Shown here in pieces: positions 45,419 through 56,381 of a stretch of 64,000 nucleotides of DNA. Position 1 is the first letter of the stretch, and every line of letters begins with the position of its first letter. The position numbers and the translations under genes are program-made. The notes below the pieces were generated by a model. It was given only the letters and a program-made list of their open reading frames with translations. It did no database searches and was not told the DNA's origin. The stretch is from Paenibacillus montaniterrae (lineage in GTDB: Bacteria; Bacillota; Bacilli; Paenibacillales; Paenibacillaceae), in the NCBI RefSeq assembly GCF_018403185.1, contig NZ_BOSE01000005.1, forward strand, positions 124,001 through 188,000, read 5' to 3'.

Positions 45419-47470
45419 TTAGTTATGAAGCTTCACAATCCATACATCACGTCCAGCTAGCTCAGCTGAGCCGCCTTGCATCGTTCGCCCACTAAGCAGT
45501 TCAGTGCCCTGCTTGCCCAAATCAATTGTTGCCGCAGCTTCATTATGGTTCAGAACAAACAAATATTCTACTCCGTCTTTAACACGTAACGTTACCTCCA
45601 CGCCTTCAGGTACATCGGCAAGAAGTGGAGCAATTCCGCGATCAGCACATAATTTCGGCAGCCAATCGCTTAAAAACGCTGTTTCCGGGCTCGTTGCCAA
45701 ATACCAGGCTTCACCTTCGCCAAACTTGTTGACGGTAAGCGCAGGCATACCAGCATAGAAGTCATCGCCGTATACAGCCTTCACTTCCGCACCCTCAGAA
45801 TGAATCAGATCGCACAGCATGCCGCATTCGTACTCTGATTTCAAACCAATATTACGATCGGTAATTACGACGCGGTTGCGCTGGCTCGGCAGCAAAGCAT
45901 CAATTTCTTCAGCCCAAATGCCAAGCAGCTTTCTCAATTCGCCAGGATAGCCGCCTACTTTAACAAGATCGCTTTCATTCACGATGCCGCTGAAGAAGGT
46001 TGTAATAAATGAGCCTCCCGCCGCAACATACTGTTCAAGCTTGCTGGCCACGCCCGGCTTGACCATATACATAACCGGTGCGATTACAAGCTCATAATCG
46101 CTTAGGTCCGCTTCCACACTAACCATGTCAACGGCAATCCCTGCGCGATATAGTGCGTCATAGTATTTATGCGCTTCGTCAACGTAGCGAAGAGCAATGG
46201 TCGGACCGCTGGACATTTCGATTGCCCACCAATTTTCCCAATCGAACATAATCGCAACTTTAGCCTTTACTCTGGAATCCAGTAATGCATCGCCAAGCTT
46301 TCCTAGCTCTGCACCGAGCTGTGCGCTTTCACGGAATACTCGAGTATGCTCATGACCAACATGCTCGATCACCGCGCCATGATATTTTTCACAAGCACCG
46401 ATTGAGCGACGAAGCTGGAAGAACATAATGGTGTCCGCACCTCTCGCTACCGCCTGATAGCTCCATAAACGCATTATACCAGGACGTTTAAGCGAGTTGT
46501 ATGGCTGCCAGTTTTGCTGACTTGGCGTCTGCTCCATCAGCATGAACGGTTGACCATCCTTTAAACCGCGCATCAAATCATGCATCATGCCAGTGTAGCT
46601 GTGCGGCGTATCGAATCGAGGGTAATTATCCCACGATACAACATCCATATGCTTGGCCCATTTATGATAGTCGAGCTTTTTGAAGGCTCCCATCAAATTC
46701 GTTGTGACTGGAATGTTAGGCGTATACTTTTTGACAGCCTCATGCTCCAGCTTATAGCATTCAAGCAAGCTGTCAGAATAGAAGCGCATGTAATCGAGCG
46801 AGATGCCCTGGAAGTTCGTCTCTGTCCGTCCGTTCGCGCCGCTCCATTCCTCACTGCGTCCGCTTGGCAGCACAATGTCCTCCCAGTCGTGGAACGTATG
46901 TCCCCAGAATCCGGTATTCCAGGCGCGGTTTACTGCTTCCAATGTGCCATAGCGCTCCTTGAGCCATTCGCGGAAAGCCGCTTCGCAGTTGTCGCAGTAG
47001 CAATTTCCCGCACCGCCGTATTCATTGTTAATATGCCAAATGAGCAAGGCTGGATGATCCTTGTAACGCTCAGCAAGCTTTTCCGCCATGCGTACTGCAT
47101 ACTTACGGTAGGTCGGACTGTTTGGACAGGAATTGTGGCGGCCGCCAAATTTACGTTTGTTGCCGTTAAAATCGACCTGAAGTACATCTGGATATTTGCG
47201 CGCCATCCAGGCAGGATGCGCTGCCGTGCTCGTTGCCAGACAAACACCTATGCCATCAGCATGAAGCTTGTCCATCATCTCATCGAGCCAGCCAAAATCA
47301 TACGTATCCTCGTCCGGCTGATTTTTAGCCCAGGCAAATACGTTTAATGTCGCCACATCGATGCCTGCCAGCTTGAACATGCGCAGATCCTCGTCCCAAA
47401 CCTGCTTTTCCCATTGATCGGGATTATAATCTCCACCGTACCAAATTTTCGGCTTGCTTGCGTTGATCAT
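45419..47470 (-). CDS. GH42 beta-galactosidase
   Basis: 683 residues from ATG 47470 (GAGGTGTGAG upstream). The GH42 opening IWYGGDYNPDQW is present, acid/base Glu150 in WHINNEYGG and nucleophile Glu313 in FMLMEQTPSQQNW. The four zinc-type cysteines (Cys115, and 157/159/162 in GNCYCDNCEAAF) match those of the Thermus A4 enzyme. Trimerisation and C-terminal domains follow at the usual length. Cytoplasmic; it releases galactose from galactan or arabinogalactan oligosaccharides. It is divergent from an AraC regulator with symmetric operator-like sites between them. Confidence 0.94.
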   Translation of the reverse strand: MINASKPKIWYGGDYNPDQWEKQVWDEDLRMFKLAGIDVATLNVFAWAKNQPDEDTYDFGWLDEMMDKLHADGIGVCLATSTAAHPAWMARKYPDVLQVDFNGNKRKFGGRHNSCPNSPTYRKYAVRMAEKLAERYKDHPALLIWHINNEYGGAGNCYCDNCEAAFREWLKERYGTLEAVNRAWNTGFWGHTFHDWEDIVLPSGRSEEWSGANGRTETNFQGISLDYMRFYSDSLLECYKLEHEAVKKYTPNIPVTTNLMGAFKKLDYHKWAKHMDVVSWDNYPRFDTPHSYTGMMHDLMRGLKDGQPFMLMEQTPSQQNWQPYNSLKRPGIMRLWSYQAVARGADTIMFFQLRRSIGACEKYHGAVIEHVGHEHTRVFRESAQLGAELGKLGDALLDSRVKAKVAIMFDWENWWAIEMSSGPTIALRYVDEAHKYYDALYRAGIAVDMVSVEADLSDYELVIAPVMYMVKPGVASKLEQYVAAGGSFITTFFSGIVNESDLVKVGGYPGELRKLLGIWAEEIDALLPSQRNRVVITDRNIGLKSEYECGMLCDLIHSEGAEVKAVYGDDFYAGMPALTVNKFGEGEAWYLATSPETAFLSDWLPKLCADRGIAPLLADVPEGVEVTLRVKDGVEYLFVLNHNEAAATIDLGKQGTELLSGRTMQGGSAELAGRDVWIVKLHN

Positions 47471-47484
47471 ATTCTCACACCTCA

Positions 47485-47572
47485 TCTTATATGATAAAAT
47501 TGCATTTACACCTTTATAATATGACTTATAATTACAATATCCAATATAAAATTACAGCTTTATCATATAAGA
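47485..47572. promoter_or_regulatory. Two perfect 14-bp inverted operator-like sites between GH42 and AraC genes
   Basis: TCTTATATGATAAA (47485-47498) and TTTATCATATAAGA (47559-47572) are exact reverse complements separated by 60 bp of AT-rich DNA. One flanks each gene start in the divergent region. The arrangement suggests an AraC-type protein bound at both ends. Confidence 0.65.
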
Positions 47573-47589
47573 ATATGGAGGTTTTTAAT

Positions 47590-48435
47590 ATGCGACGTGC
47601 CGTTCCCGCCTTGCCAACTGAACTGCTTCCACTGCAGCTGGAGACCATTGGAATTAATCCCGACCAAGAACCGCTAAATCGTCCAGACGGTTACCCTTAT
47701 TTCCACTGGCTTCAGACGCTCGAAGGCGAAGGCGAGCTTTCGGCAAACGGCAGAACATGGAAGATTCCGGAGCATTCAGGCGTTTTGTTCGCTCCGGGAA
47801 CACCGCATCGCTATGAAGCAAGGAGCGAACGCTGGCTGACTGGCTACATCACCTTTCATGGAAGCCTGGCAGCAAGCTTTGTGCAATCACTCGGTTGGAG
47901 CAATATAGAACGCTTTCAATGGGAAGCAGGCAGCGATCAAATCACTGCGCAGCTAGAAGACTTATTGACATTTGCTGAATCGGGCGGTGATCCTTCAGGA
48001 TGGCGCTACTCGGTTAATTTGTATCAATTTCTAACGCAGCTGAGAACTGATGCCTTTACAGAGGCTAACCGACCGTCGATGTCAAAGCAATTGGAGCGTG
48101 TTCAAGGACTATTGAATTGGCTGGAAAATGAATTCGCCAACCCGGAAATCGGATTGGCGGAAATGGCTGCGCAGCTTGGCATTGGTGAACGGCAGCTAAA
48201 CGAAAAATTTCGCGAGCTGTTTGGTCAGACTGCATATGCATATTTAATTCAATTACGGCTGCGCAAGGCGAAGGAATGGCTTCCGTCTCGTCCAGATTGG
48301 ACTGTTCGCCGCATAGGCGAGGCAGTTGGCTTCCGCGACGCAAGCCATTTCGTTGCTACTTTTCATCAAAAGGTAGGTATGACGCCAGAGTCATATCGCA
48401 AGCTCTACGGTACGGGGAGCAGCTCGGTGAATTGA
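47590..48435 (+). CDS. AraC-family regulator of the GH42 gene
   Basis: 281 residues from ATG 47590 (GGAGG 8 nt upstream; the longer frame to 47491 has no site and runs through the operator region). The N-terminal AraC cupin has GYPYFHWLQTLEGEGEL and IPEHSGVLFAPGTPHRY. The C-terminal helix-turn-helix pair has LAEMAAQLGIGERQLNEKF and VRRIGEAVGFRDASHFVATF. It is divergent from the GH42 gene and so likely its galactoside-responsive activator. It is convergent with a collagen-like gene, with stop codons 9 nt apart and no room for a terminator. Confidence 0.9.
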   Translation: MRRAVPALPTELLPLQLETIGINPDQEPLNRPDGYPYFHWLQTLEGEGELSANGRTWKIPEHSGVLFAPGTPHRYEARSERWLTGYITFHGSLAASFVQSLGWSNIERFQWEAGSDQITAQLEDLLTFAESGGDPSGWRYSVNLYQFLTQLRTDAFTEANRPSMSKQLERVQGLLNWLENEFANPEIGLAEMAAQLGIGERQLNEKFRELFGQTAYAYLIQLRLRKAKEWLPSRPDWTVRRIGEAVGFRDASHFVATFHQKVGMTPESYRKLYGTGSSSVN

Positions 48436-48444
48436 ATCGTATAG

Positions 48445-49329
<885 letters not shown>

Positions 49330-49376
49330 TTACATTCTAATTGCTTTCGGCCATTAACGAAGCGGGTCACAAATCA

Positions 49377-49503
49377 GGAAATATAAACTGTTACAACTCC
49401 GGCCACATCGTCCGGAATATAGATGTTATTGTAAATTGTAGGCCGAGTGCTTCTGTTGCACCTGGTACCCCTGTCGGACCTGCAGGGCCCGTGGGAACGG
49501 CAT
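49377..49503 (-). pseudogene. Remnant of a collagen-like gene
   Basis: On the minus strand, directly after the stop of 49510-50301, a short frame reads [20 protein letters not shown] different frame then reads YIPDDVAGVVTVYIS and stops. It looks like the collagen end and C-terminal end of a lost gene brought together with a frameshift. There is no start codon or ribosome site. Confidence 0.55.
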
Positions 49504-49509
49504 ACTAAA

Positions 49510-50301
49510 TCAAGGGATCGTTATTTTCTTAATAATCAGTGCTATATCATGAAAACTCGACCCAAAAGGCTTCATGTTAGTACTTGCTGTAAGCTCCGCT
49601 GTTACAAATGAATGGGCCGACGCTGTAAATGATTTTGTTAAATAGAAAGGATAGCTGTAAAATGGGGAATAAGCAAAATTAATCGAAGATAATGCGAGTT
49701 TAAATGTTTCACTATGATTCTCCCAGGATATCTGAAATGTTGCATCAGCAAATTGGTTTTCATTTACACAATATTGGTAAATGAAAAAAAGAGTGAATTG
49801 ATACGTTTGATTGGAATCAAACGTGCTTAGATCCTGATGCAAGATTTGAACCGGCTGATTCACCTGATCAATATTGCTAAAGCTATAGAAAATAGGAATT
49901 TCAGCCGGTCCCGTTGCACCTGGCGCTCCGGTTGGGCCCGTTGCACCTGGCGTTCCTACTCCAGCCGGTCCCGTGGGACCTGCTTCTCCGCTTCCTGTCG
50001 GGCCAGTCGGACCTGTTGCACCTGGTGCTCCTTTCGGGCCTGTTGCCCCCGGCGTTCCTGCTCCGGTTGGACCCGTTGGGCCTGGCCTTCCTGCTGCACC
50101 AGTCGGGCCCGTTGGGCCTGGCGTTCCTGTGCCAGTTGGGCCTGTTGGGCCGATTTCTCCTTTCAGACCAGTCGGACCCGTGGGACCGTTAAACCCATTC
50201 TGTCCATTCAAGCCATTTTGTCCAGTTGGACCTGTCGGGCCCGTGGGACCAGTTGGACCAGCCTCCTGCTGGACTTGCACATGTTGTTCTTCATTTGTCA
50301 T
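49510..50301 (-). CDS. Collagen-like exosporium-type protein, tandem paralogue 1
   Basis: 263 residues from ATG 50301. Frames extending to 50328 include the AAAGGAG site itself, and the chosen ATG keeps the 10-nt spacing found in the other four paralogues. The leader is [17 protein letters not shown], then Gly-X-Y (about 120 residues with [12 protein letters not shown]), then a C-terminal beta domain beginning [16 protein letters not shown]. That domain is shared with the next two genes but not with 44326 or 48445. It is one of three tandem copies about 840 bp apart. Confidence 0.83.
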   Translation of the reverse strand: MTNEEQHVQVQQEAGPTGPTGPTGPTGQNGLNGQNGFNGPTGPTGLKGEIGPTGPTGTGTPGPTGPTGAAGRPGPTGPTGAGTPGATGPKGAPGATGPTGPTGSGEAGPTGPAGVGTPGATGPTGAPGATGPAEIPIFYSFSNIDQVNQPVQILHQDLSTFDSNQTYQFTLFFIYQYCVNENQFADATFQISWENHSETFKLALSSINFAYSPFYSYPFYLTKSFTASAHSFVTAELTASTNMKPFGSSFHDIALIIKKITIP

Positions 50302-50350
50302 TTCCATCTGGCTCCTTTTCTTAAACATGATATCGTATCGCTGTATCGAA

Positions 50351-51154
50351 TCAGGAAGAGGCGATCGTTACCTTATTAATAATTAGCTCTATGTCATGAA
50401 AATTGGAACTGGAACTTACCATGTTATAACTGCTTGTAAATTCCGCTGTTACAAATGAATTGCTCGATGCTGTGAATGATTTTGTTAAATAGAAAGGAAA
50501 GTCGTAAACTCGGTTATCAGTAAATTGATCCGAAGGGAGGGAGATTGTAAAGGCTTCACTATAATTCTCACTGGATATCTCAAATGTTGCCTCACCTTGT
50601 GTGTTATTGTTTACACTATATTGGTAAGTGAACGCAAGAGTAAATTGATACGTTTGATTGGGTTCAAGCGTGCTTAGATCCTGATGCAAGATTTGATGCG
50701 GCGCGTTCACCTGATCAATATTGCTAAAGCTATATAAAATAGGAACTGCAGTCGGGTCCGTTGCACCTGGCGCTCCTGTCGGACCGGTTGGGCCCGTGGG
50801 ACCCGTTGAGCCAGGCGCTCCGGTTGGGCCTGTGGGACCTGCTTCTCCGTTTCCTGTAGGGCCTGTCGGGCCTATTACACCTGGCGCCCCGGTTGGGCCT
50901 GTTTCCCCTGACTCTCCTGTCGGGCCCGTTGGGCCTGGCCTTCCTGCTGCTCCGGTCGGGCCCGTTGGGCCTGGCGTTCCTGCGCCAGTTGGGCCTGTTG
51001 GGCCGCTTTCTCCTTTCAGACCAGTCGGACCCGTGGGACCGTTAGACCCATTCTGTCCATTCAAGCCATTTTGTCCAGTTGGACCTGTCGGGCCCGTGGG
51101 ACCGGTTGGACCGACCTCCTGCTGGACTTGCACATGTTGCTTTTCATTTGTCAT
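50351..51154 (-). CDS. Collagen-like exosporium-type protein, tandem paralogue 2
   Basis: 267 residues from ATG 51154. The leader is [17 protein letters not shown], with a Gly-X-Y region of about 125 residues. The C-terminal domain ([19 protein letters not shown] to [11 protein letters not shown]) is very similar to that of paralogues 1 and 3. Its upstream DNA, including an AAGAAAAGGAGCCAGATGG- or GAC-type stretch, is almost identical to that of paralogue 1. The gap to the next gene is about 40 nt, so probably one transcript or recent duplicates. Confidence 0.83.
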   Translation of the reverse strand: MTNEKQHVQVQQEVGPTGPTGPTGPTGQNGLNGQNGSNGPTGPTGLKGESGPTGPTGAGTPGPTGPTGAAGRPGPTGPTGESGETGPTGAPGVIGPTGPTGNGEAGPTGPTGAPGSTGPTGPTGPTGAPGATDPTAVPILYSFSNIDQVNAPHQILHQDLSTLEPNQTYQFTLAFTYQYSVNNNTQGEATFEISSENYSEAFTISLPSDQFTDNRVYDFPFYLTKSFTASSNSFVTAEFTSSYNMVSSSSNFHDIELIINKVTIASS

Positions 51155-51197
51155 TTCCATCTGACTCCTTTTCTTAAACATGATATCGTGTCACGAA

Positions 51198-52058
51198 TCA
51201 GGAAGAAGCGATCGTTACCTTATTAATAATCAGCTCTATACCATGAAAATTGGAACTGGAACTTGCTATGTTAGTACTTGCTATAAGCTCCGCTGTTACA
51301 AATGAATGGGCCGATGATGTAAATGATTTTCTTAAATAGAAAGGATAGTCGTAAATTTGATTATCAGTAGACTGACCCGAAGGGAAGGCGATTTTAAAGG
51401 TTTCACTATTATTCTCCCAGGATATCTGAAATGTTGCATCAGCAAATGTGTTATTGTTTACGCTGTATTGGTAAGTGAACGCAAGAGTAAATTGATACGC
51501 TTGATTGGATTCAAGCATGCTTAAATCCTGATTCAAGATTTGATGCGGCGCGTTCACCTTATCAATATTGCTAAAGCTATAGAAAGTAGCAGCCGCACCT
51601 GAAATTCCTTGCGGACCGGTTGGACCGATTGGGCCGGCTGGGCCAGACTCTCCGGTTGGGCCCGTAGGACCTGCTTCTCCACTTCCTGTCGGGCCAGCCG
51701 GCCCTGTTGCACCTGACGCTCCAGTTGGACCCGTTGCACCTGGCGCTCCACCTGTCGGTCCCGTTGGGCCTGGCATTCCTGCTCCGGTTGGGCCCGTCGG
51801 ACCTGGTGTCCCTGCTCCGGCTGCTCCTGCTGGGCCCGTTGGGCCGCTTTCTCCTTTCAGACCGGTCGGACCCTTGAGACCGTTAAACCCATTCAGTCCA
51901 ATCAAGCCATTTTTTCCAGTTGGACCTGTTGGACCCGTGGGGCCTGTATGACCATTTTCTCCATTTTGACCACTTAAGCCATTTTGTCCATGGCGTCCAA
52001 TTGGTCCTGTCGGACCGACCTCTTGCTCAACTTGCACGTTTTCGTCTTCAATAGCCAT
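51198..52058 (-). CDS. Collagen-like exosporium-type protein, tandem paralogue 3
   Basis: 286 residues from ATG 52058, GGAG 10 nt upstream. The leader [17 protein letters not shown] is followed by a Gly-X-Y region that is less regular than in the neighbours ([32 protein letters not shown]). The C-terminal domain [19 protein letters not shown] to [11 protein letters not shown] is shared with paralogues 1 and 2. First of the three in transcription order. Confidence 0.83.
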   Translation of the reverse strand: MAIEDENVQVEQEVGPTGPIGRHGQNGLSGQNGENGHTGPTGPTGPTGKNGLIGLNGFNGLKGPTGLKGESGPTGPAGAAGAGTPGPTGPTGAGMPGPTGPTGGAPGATGPTGASGATGPAGPTGSGEAGPTGPTGESGPAGPIGPTGPQGISGAAATFYSFSNIDKVNAPHQILNQDLSMLESNQAYQFTLAFTYQYSVNNNTFADATFQISWENNSETFKIAFPSGQSTDNQIYDYPFYLRKSFTSSAHSFVTAELIASTNIASSSSNFHGIELIINKVTIASS

Positions 52059-52343
52059 ATACAGCAAGCTCCTTTACATCACATTTGTTCATAGCAATTG
52101 GCCAGAACAATGAATTTAAGATTTTCGCACCAGTCCACATACAATCTTGCTGTGTTTGCCAGACATGTCCAACTAACGCATGCGATTCGCCGCGTTTATT
52201 CAGCTCTCAAGATCATTGTAAGGACTTTCCCAGCGATCGATTATTTGAATGTTTGAAGCATGGTACATGTTAATGATATGTACGCTATTCAAATTTGGTG
52301 TAGGAAAAGTTACCTCCCGAGCATAAATGTGCGAAAGTCAGAG

Positions 52344-52396
52344 GTAAAAAAAGAGGTTGTGATCGCCATGCGCCCAGCAAGCTCTCACAGCCTCTC
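52344..52396 (-). terminator. Rho-independent terminator of the DUF1259-like pair
   Basis: On the minus strand AGAGGCTGTGA pairs with TCACAACCTCT and is followed by TTTTTTTACC. The rest of 52059-52451 holds only a TTTGAAT/ATTCAAA, GTACAT/ATGTAC hairpin near 52240-52292 and no gene. Confidence 0.88.
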
Positions 52397-52451
52397 TCCG
52401 ATTATTTATGTTCCCCTGAACTTTACAACGCTTGCAGTGACTCTGTTTTCC

Positions 52452-52892
52452 TTACCCTATGAAAGCAATCGAACGCTTTACTTTTTTGGCAAAGGCAATT
52501 GGATTATCGATCGACTCCCAATGAACATATATTAGACGAGGTTCTTCGAACAGCCAATGATTATGAACTGCCGTTACTTTTATTCCATTTTTGCGTAAAT
52601 TGGTCAGCAGCTGATTAACCTGATGCTGAAAAACTGCCGTTTCTCCTAAACAAAGCGCCTTTCCGGAGCTGTCCAGCGATTCAAATGAAAACAATTGATA
52701 TCGTACTAAAGGAGAGGTCGTACGTCTTCCTAAAATCGTTTCCTGAAATGAACGACTTCTTGAGACAAAACAAACAGGACCTTCTGTAATCATGTGCTCT
52801 GTTCCGCCTAAAATAGCTGAAAAACGATCACACAGCTTCCTAAAGTGATGACTTGCTTTTACGTGATGTCCTTCTTTTACATGAAGACTCAA
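52452..52892 (-). CDS. DUF1259-like protein, paralogue 2
   Basis: 146 residues from TTG 52892 (AAAGGATGATATAG upstream). It contains the DUF1259 (LppY/LpqO-type) pattern: LCLGETAVFQHQVNQLLTNL, then NGIKVTAVHNHWL, then PRLIYVHWESI. There is no signal peptide, unlike many DUF1259 proteins. The biochemical role of this domain is not established. It is closely paralogous to the next gene upstream, 49 nt away; a terminator follows. Confidence 0.72.
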   Translation of the reverse strand: MSLHVKEGHHVKASHHFRKLCDRFSAILGGTEHMITEGPVCFVSRSRSFQETILGRRTTSPLVRYQLFSFESLDSSGKALCLGETAVFQHQVNQLLTNLRKNGIKVTAVHNHWLFEEPRLIYVHWESIDNPIAFAKKVKRSIAFIG

Positions 52893-52941
52893 CTATATCA
52901 TCCTTTCATTAGCATCGAATGCAAAGCTTATTCATTGATCT

Positions 52942-53361
52942 TTAACCTAAAAACGATATTGATTCCTTCGTTCTTCTGGCAAACACAATAGGATTCATGA
53001 TCGCTTCCCAATGCATATACATTAACCGCGGGTTTTCAAACAGCCAATGATTATGAACCGAGGTCACTTTTATTCCGTGCTTGCGCAGGTTGGTTATTAA
53101 GCGATTGACCTGATTTTGATGAACGGCTGTTTCTCCCAAGCATAATGCACGATCGGAAGAATCCAGCGACTCAAATGAGAACATCTGCATTCGGACAAGA
53201 GGTGAACGTGATCTTCTTCCCAGAATGGTTTCGTGCAAATTCGTCAACCGTGTAACAAAACAAACCGGACCTGGTTCAATCGATGATTCACCTCCTAAAA
53301 TATCTCCAAACTCAGAACAGAGCTGCTTAAAATGCGAGCTTGCTTTTACTTGGTGCGACAT
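52942..53361 (-). CDS. DUF1259-like protein, paralogue 1
   Basis: 139 residues from ATG 53361 (AAGGAGGAG upstream). It shares FSFESLDSSDRALCLGETAV, then KHGIKVTSVHNHWLF, then PRLMYMHWEAI with its tandem partner. The paired His-Asn-His and His-Trp motifs could bind metal, but this is only suggestive. It is transcribed with 52452-52892 and sits between collagen-like genes, so a spore-related role is possible but unproven. Confidence 0.72.
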   Translation of the reverse strand: MSHQVKASSHFKQLCSEFGDILGGESSIEPGPVCFVTRLTNLHETILGRRSRSPLVRMQMFSFESLDSSDRALCLGETAVHQNQVNRLITNLRKHGIKVTSVHNHWLFENPRLMYMHWEAIMNPIVFARRTKESISFLG

Positions 53362-53471
53362 TTAACTCCTCCTTATTTTTTTGTTCACAATAATCTATGA
53401 CCCAAGGAGCTAAATGTAACGGGCGATACCCCATTTTTGAATAATTTTCCATTTTTCTCTTATTTGACCAT

Positions 53472-53523
53472 CAAAAAGACCAACCCTTCGTCCAGCAAAT
53501 AGACGAAAGATTGGTCTTTTTTC
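53472..53523 (-). terminator. Strong terminator between the BclA-like gene and the DUF1259-like pair
   Basis: On the minus strand AAAGACCAATCTTTCGTC pairs with GACGAAGGGTTGGTCTTT and is followed by a short T-run; the A-rich flank would let it work for both strands. Confidence 0.9.
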
Positions 53524-53528
53524 AGTAT

Positions 53529-54792
<1,264 letters not shown>

Positions 54793-54971
54793 TGAAAATC
54801 AGTATTATTCCGCTTATGCGTCCACCTACTGTTAAAAATGAGTACAGGCACGTGTATCACATTTATTACCTTGTACGCGATCTGCACTACAAAAAAACAA
54901 CCTCTCGCAATACAGCTGCGAAAGGTAGTAGGGATGACCAATTAAAAAGTTTTTGCAAACGCGTAATTTAC

Positions 54972-55136
54972 TAGGGCGTGTCTGAAAACCCGCTCAGAGG
55001 CCCCTTTCACCGCCTTTTCGCCCCCTGCTTCGTTCCGTTTGCTTGACGTACGCCCGGTACGCCTTCCCAAACGCGCCTTGCATGGAACGAAAATTCGGCA
55101 AAATTGGCTGTCCTCGGAGTTCTCAGACACGCCCTA
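54972..55136. mobile_element. MITE-like element, copy 2 (161 bp, TA-flanked)
   Basis: The inverted ends GGGCGTGTCTGAAAAC and GTTCTCAGACACGCCC (one mismatch) enclose 54974-55134, the same 161-bp length as copy 1, with TA on each side. The interior is clearly related to copy 1 (shared GGCGTACCGGG, GTACGTCAAG, GGGGGCGAAAAGGCGG on the matching strand). The region 54756-54971 upstream holds no gene. Confidence 0.8.
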
Positions 55137-56246
55137 GACTGCCGCCGCCTTTAAAAACATTGTCAGCGGCATCAATTGCAGCTCGCGTATGCCTTCGACA
55201 ACTAGCCGGGCAATGCTTAAGCCGCCTTGCTCTTGAAAATGGGTATTGTCACTAATGCCGTTAGAATAGTTGATCCACTCTCCCGGCTCTCCCCACAGAA
55301 AGAGGGAAGTCGTGCCTTCCGGTCCCAGCTCTTCAAACAGCTGCTTGCTTTTCTCTGCCAAATCGATTAGCGCTACCTGCTCTTCCGCCGCCAGCTTCCT
55401 TACCGCTTCAAGGTAAGCTTGATGCGTATCGACCAGCTTGCCTTCCTGATCATAATAACGGCGATGCACAGACGTAAGCAGAACTGGCGTAGCCTTCACC
55501 GAGCGAGCCGCATCAATATATCGTTTTAGATGCTCGGGATAAGTCGTGGCCGGATCGGTAAATCGCGCCTCATCATTTTTTTGATCGTTATGACCGAACT
55601 GTATAAACAGGAAGTCCCCTTCCTTAATCTCTTCCATAATGCGATCAAGCCTGCCTTCGTCTATAAAGCTTTTCGTGCTGCGGCCACCGATCGCATGGTT
55701 GGCCACGACAACATCATGCTTGAAATAAAAGTTCAGCATTTGTCCCCAGCCGGAAAACGGGAAGTTGCCAGGCACCGGGTCAGTAACCGTCGAATCTCCC
55801 GCCAAATAAATCGTCGTTTGCTGTGAGGATGCCGTTATTTCCAGCGCATTAATTCGCGGCGCCAGCCCGCCAAAGCTTAGCTTCAGCTTTCCATCCCTCA
55901 CATTTACGCCAAACTGCTCACGGGCAAATTGCCCCGCTACCGTCTTATAGTTGTGCAGCACAAGATGCTCGCCGTTCGTTTTTAAAGAAGTGTGGGTAGG
56001 TGCAAGCGTGTCGCCAATTAATAGCGAAACGATATAATGGCCGTTAGGAACATCAACCATAAATGTAGTGTCAAAAGGAATGCAAAAATCCCCTGTCAGC
56101 AGCTCATCTGTCCGCTTCTTGAATGTTACTTTTTCCAGCGAAGCAAAGCCGTAGCCTGACTTGTCATCATATCGTACAGCACTGCTAATCTTCTGATATT
56201 CTTCCTTAACAGCCCCTTCCGGGCCAAAATCAAAGCGCCACGTCAT
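55134..56246 (-). CDS. SGNH-type rhamnogalacturonan acetylesterase-like enzyme
   Basis: 370 residues from ATG 56246 (GGGAGGG upstream). Residues 1-140 form a beta-sandwich domain. The SGNH/GDSL hydrolase follows with block I Ser152 in YLAGDSTVTD, the block II Gly in HAIGGRSTKS, block III Asn220 in FGHNDQKND and block V Asp333/His336 in SDNTHF. This matches the YesT/RhgT rhamnogalacturonan acetylesterase group. No signal peptide, so it acts on imported fragments. The TAG stop is formed at the edge of MITE copy 2, so the original C terminus may have differed. It is divergent from an AraC regulator. Confidence 0.86.
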   Translation of the reverse strand: MTWRFDFGPEGAVKEEYQKISSAVRYDDKSGYGFASLEKVTFKKRTDELLTGDFCIPFDTTFMVDVPNGHYIVSLLIGDTLAPTHTSLKTNGEHLVLHNYKTVAGQFAREQFGVNVRDGKLKLSFGGLAPRINALEITASSQQTTIYLAGDSTVTDPVPGNFPFSGWGQMLNFYFKHDVVVANHAIGGRSTKSFIDEGRLDRIMEEIKEGDFLFIQFGHNDQKNDEARFTDPATTYPEHLKRYIDAARSVKATPVLLTSVHRRYYDQEGKLVDTHQAYLEAVRKLAAEEQVALIDLAEKSKQLFEELGPEGTTSLFLWGEPGEWINYSNGISDNTHFQEQGGLSIARLVVEGIRELQLMPLTMFLKAAAV

Positions 56247-56381
56247 CGTGAGCTTCCCTCCCAAGCTTAGCATTTAGCATTTATACCTTTTACTGTAGCG
56301 AAGGAATCCGTTATAATCGACTATATTAATTGCTCAATTCATGAAAAAGTTGCAATTCTTGCACTGGCTATGGAGGTAACT

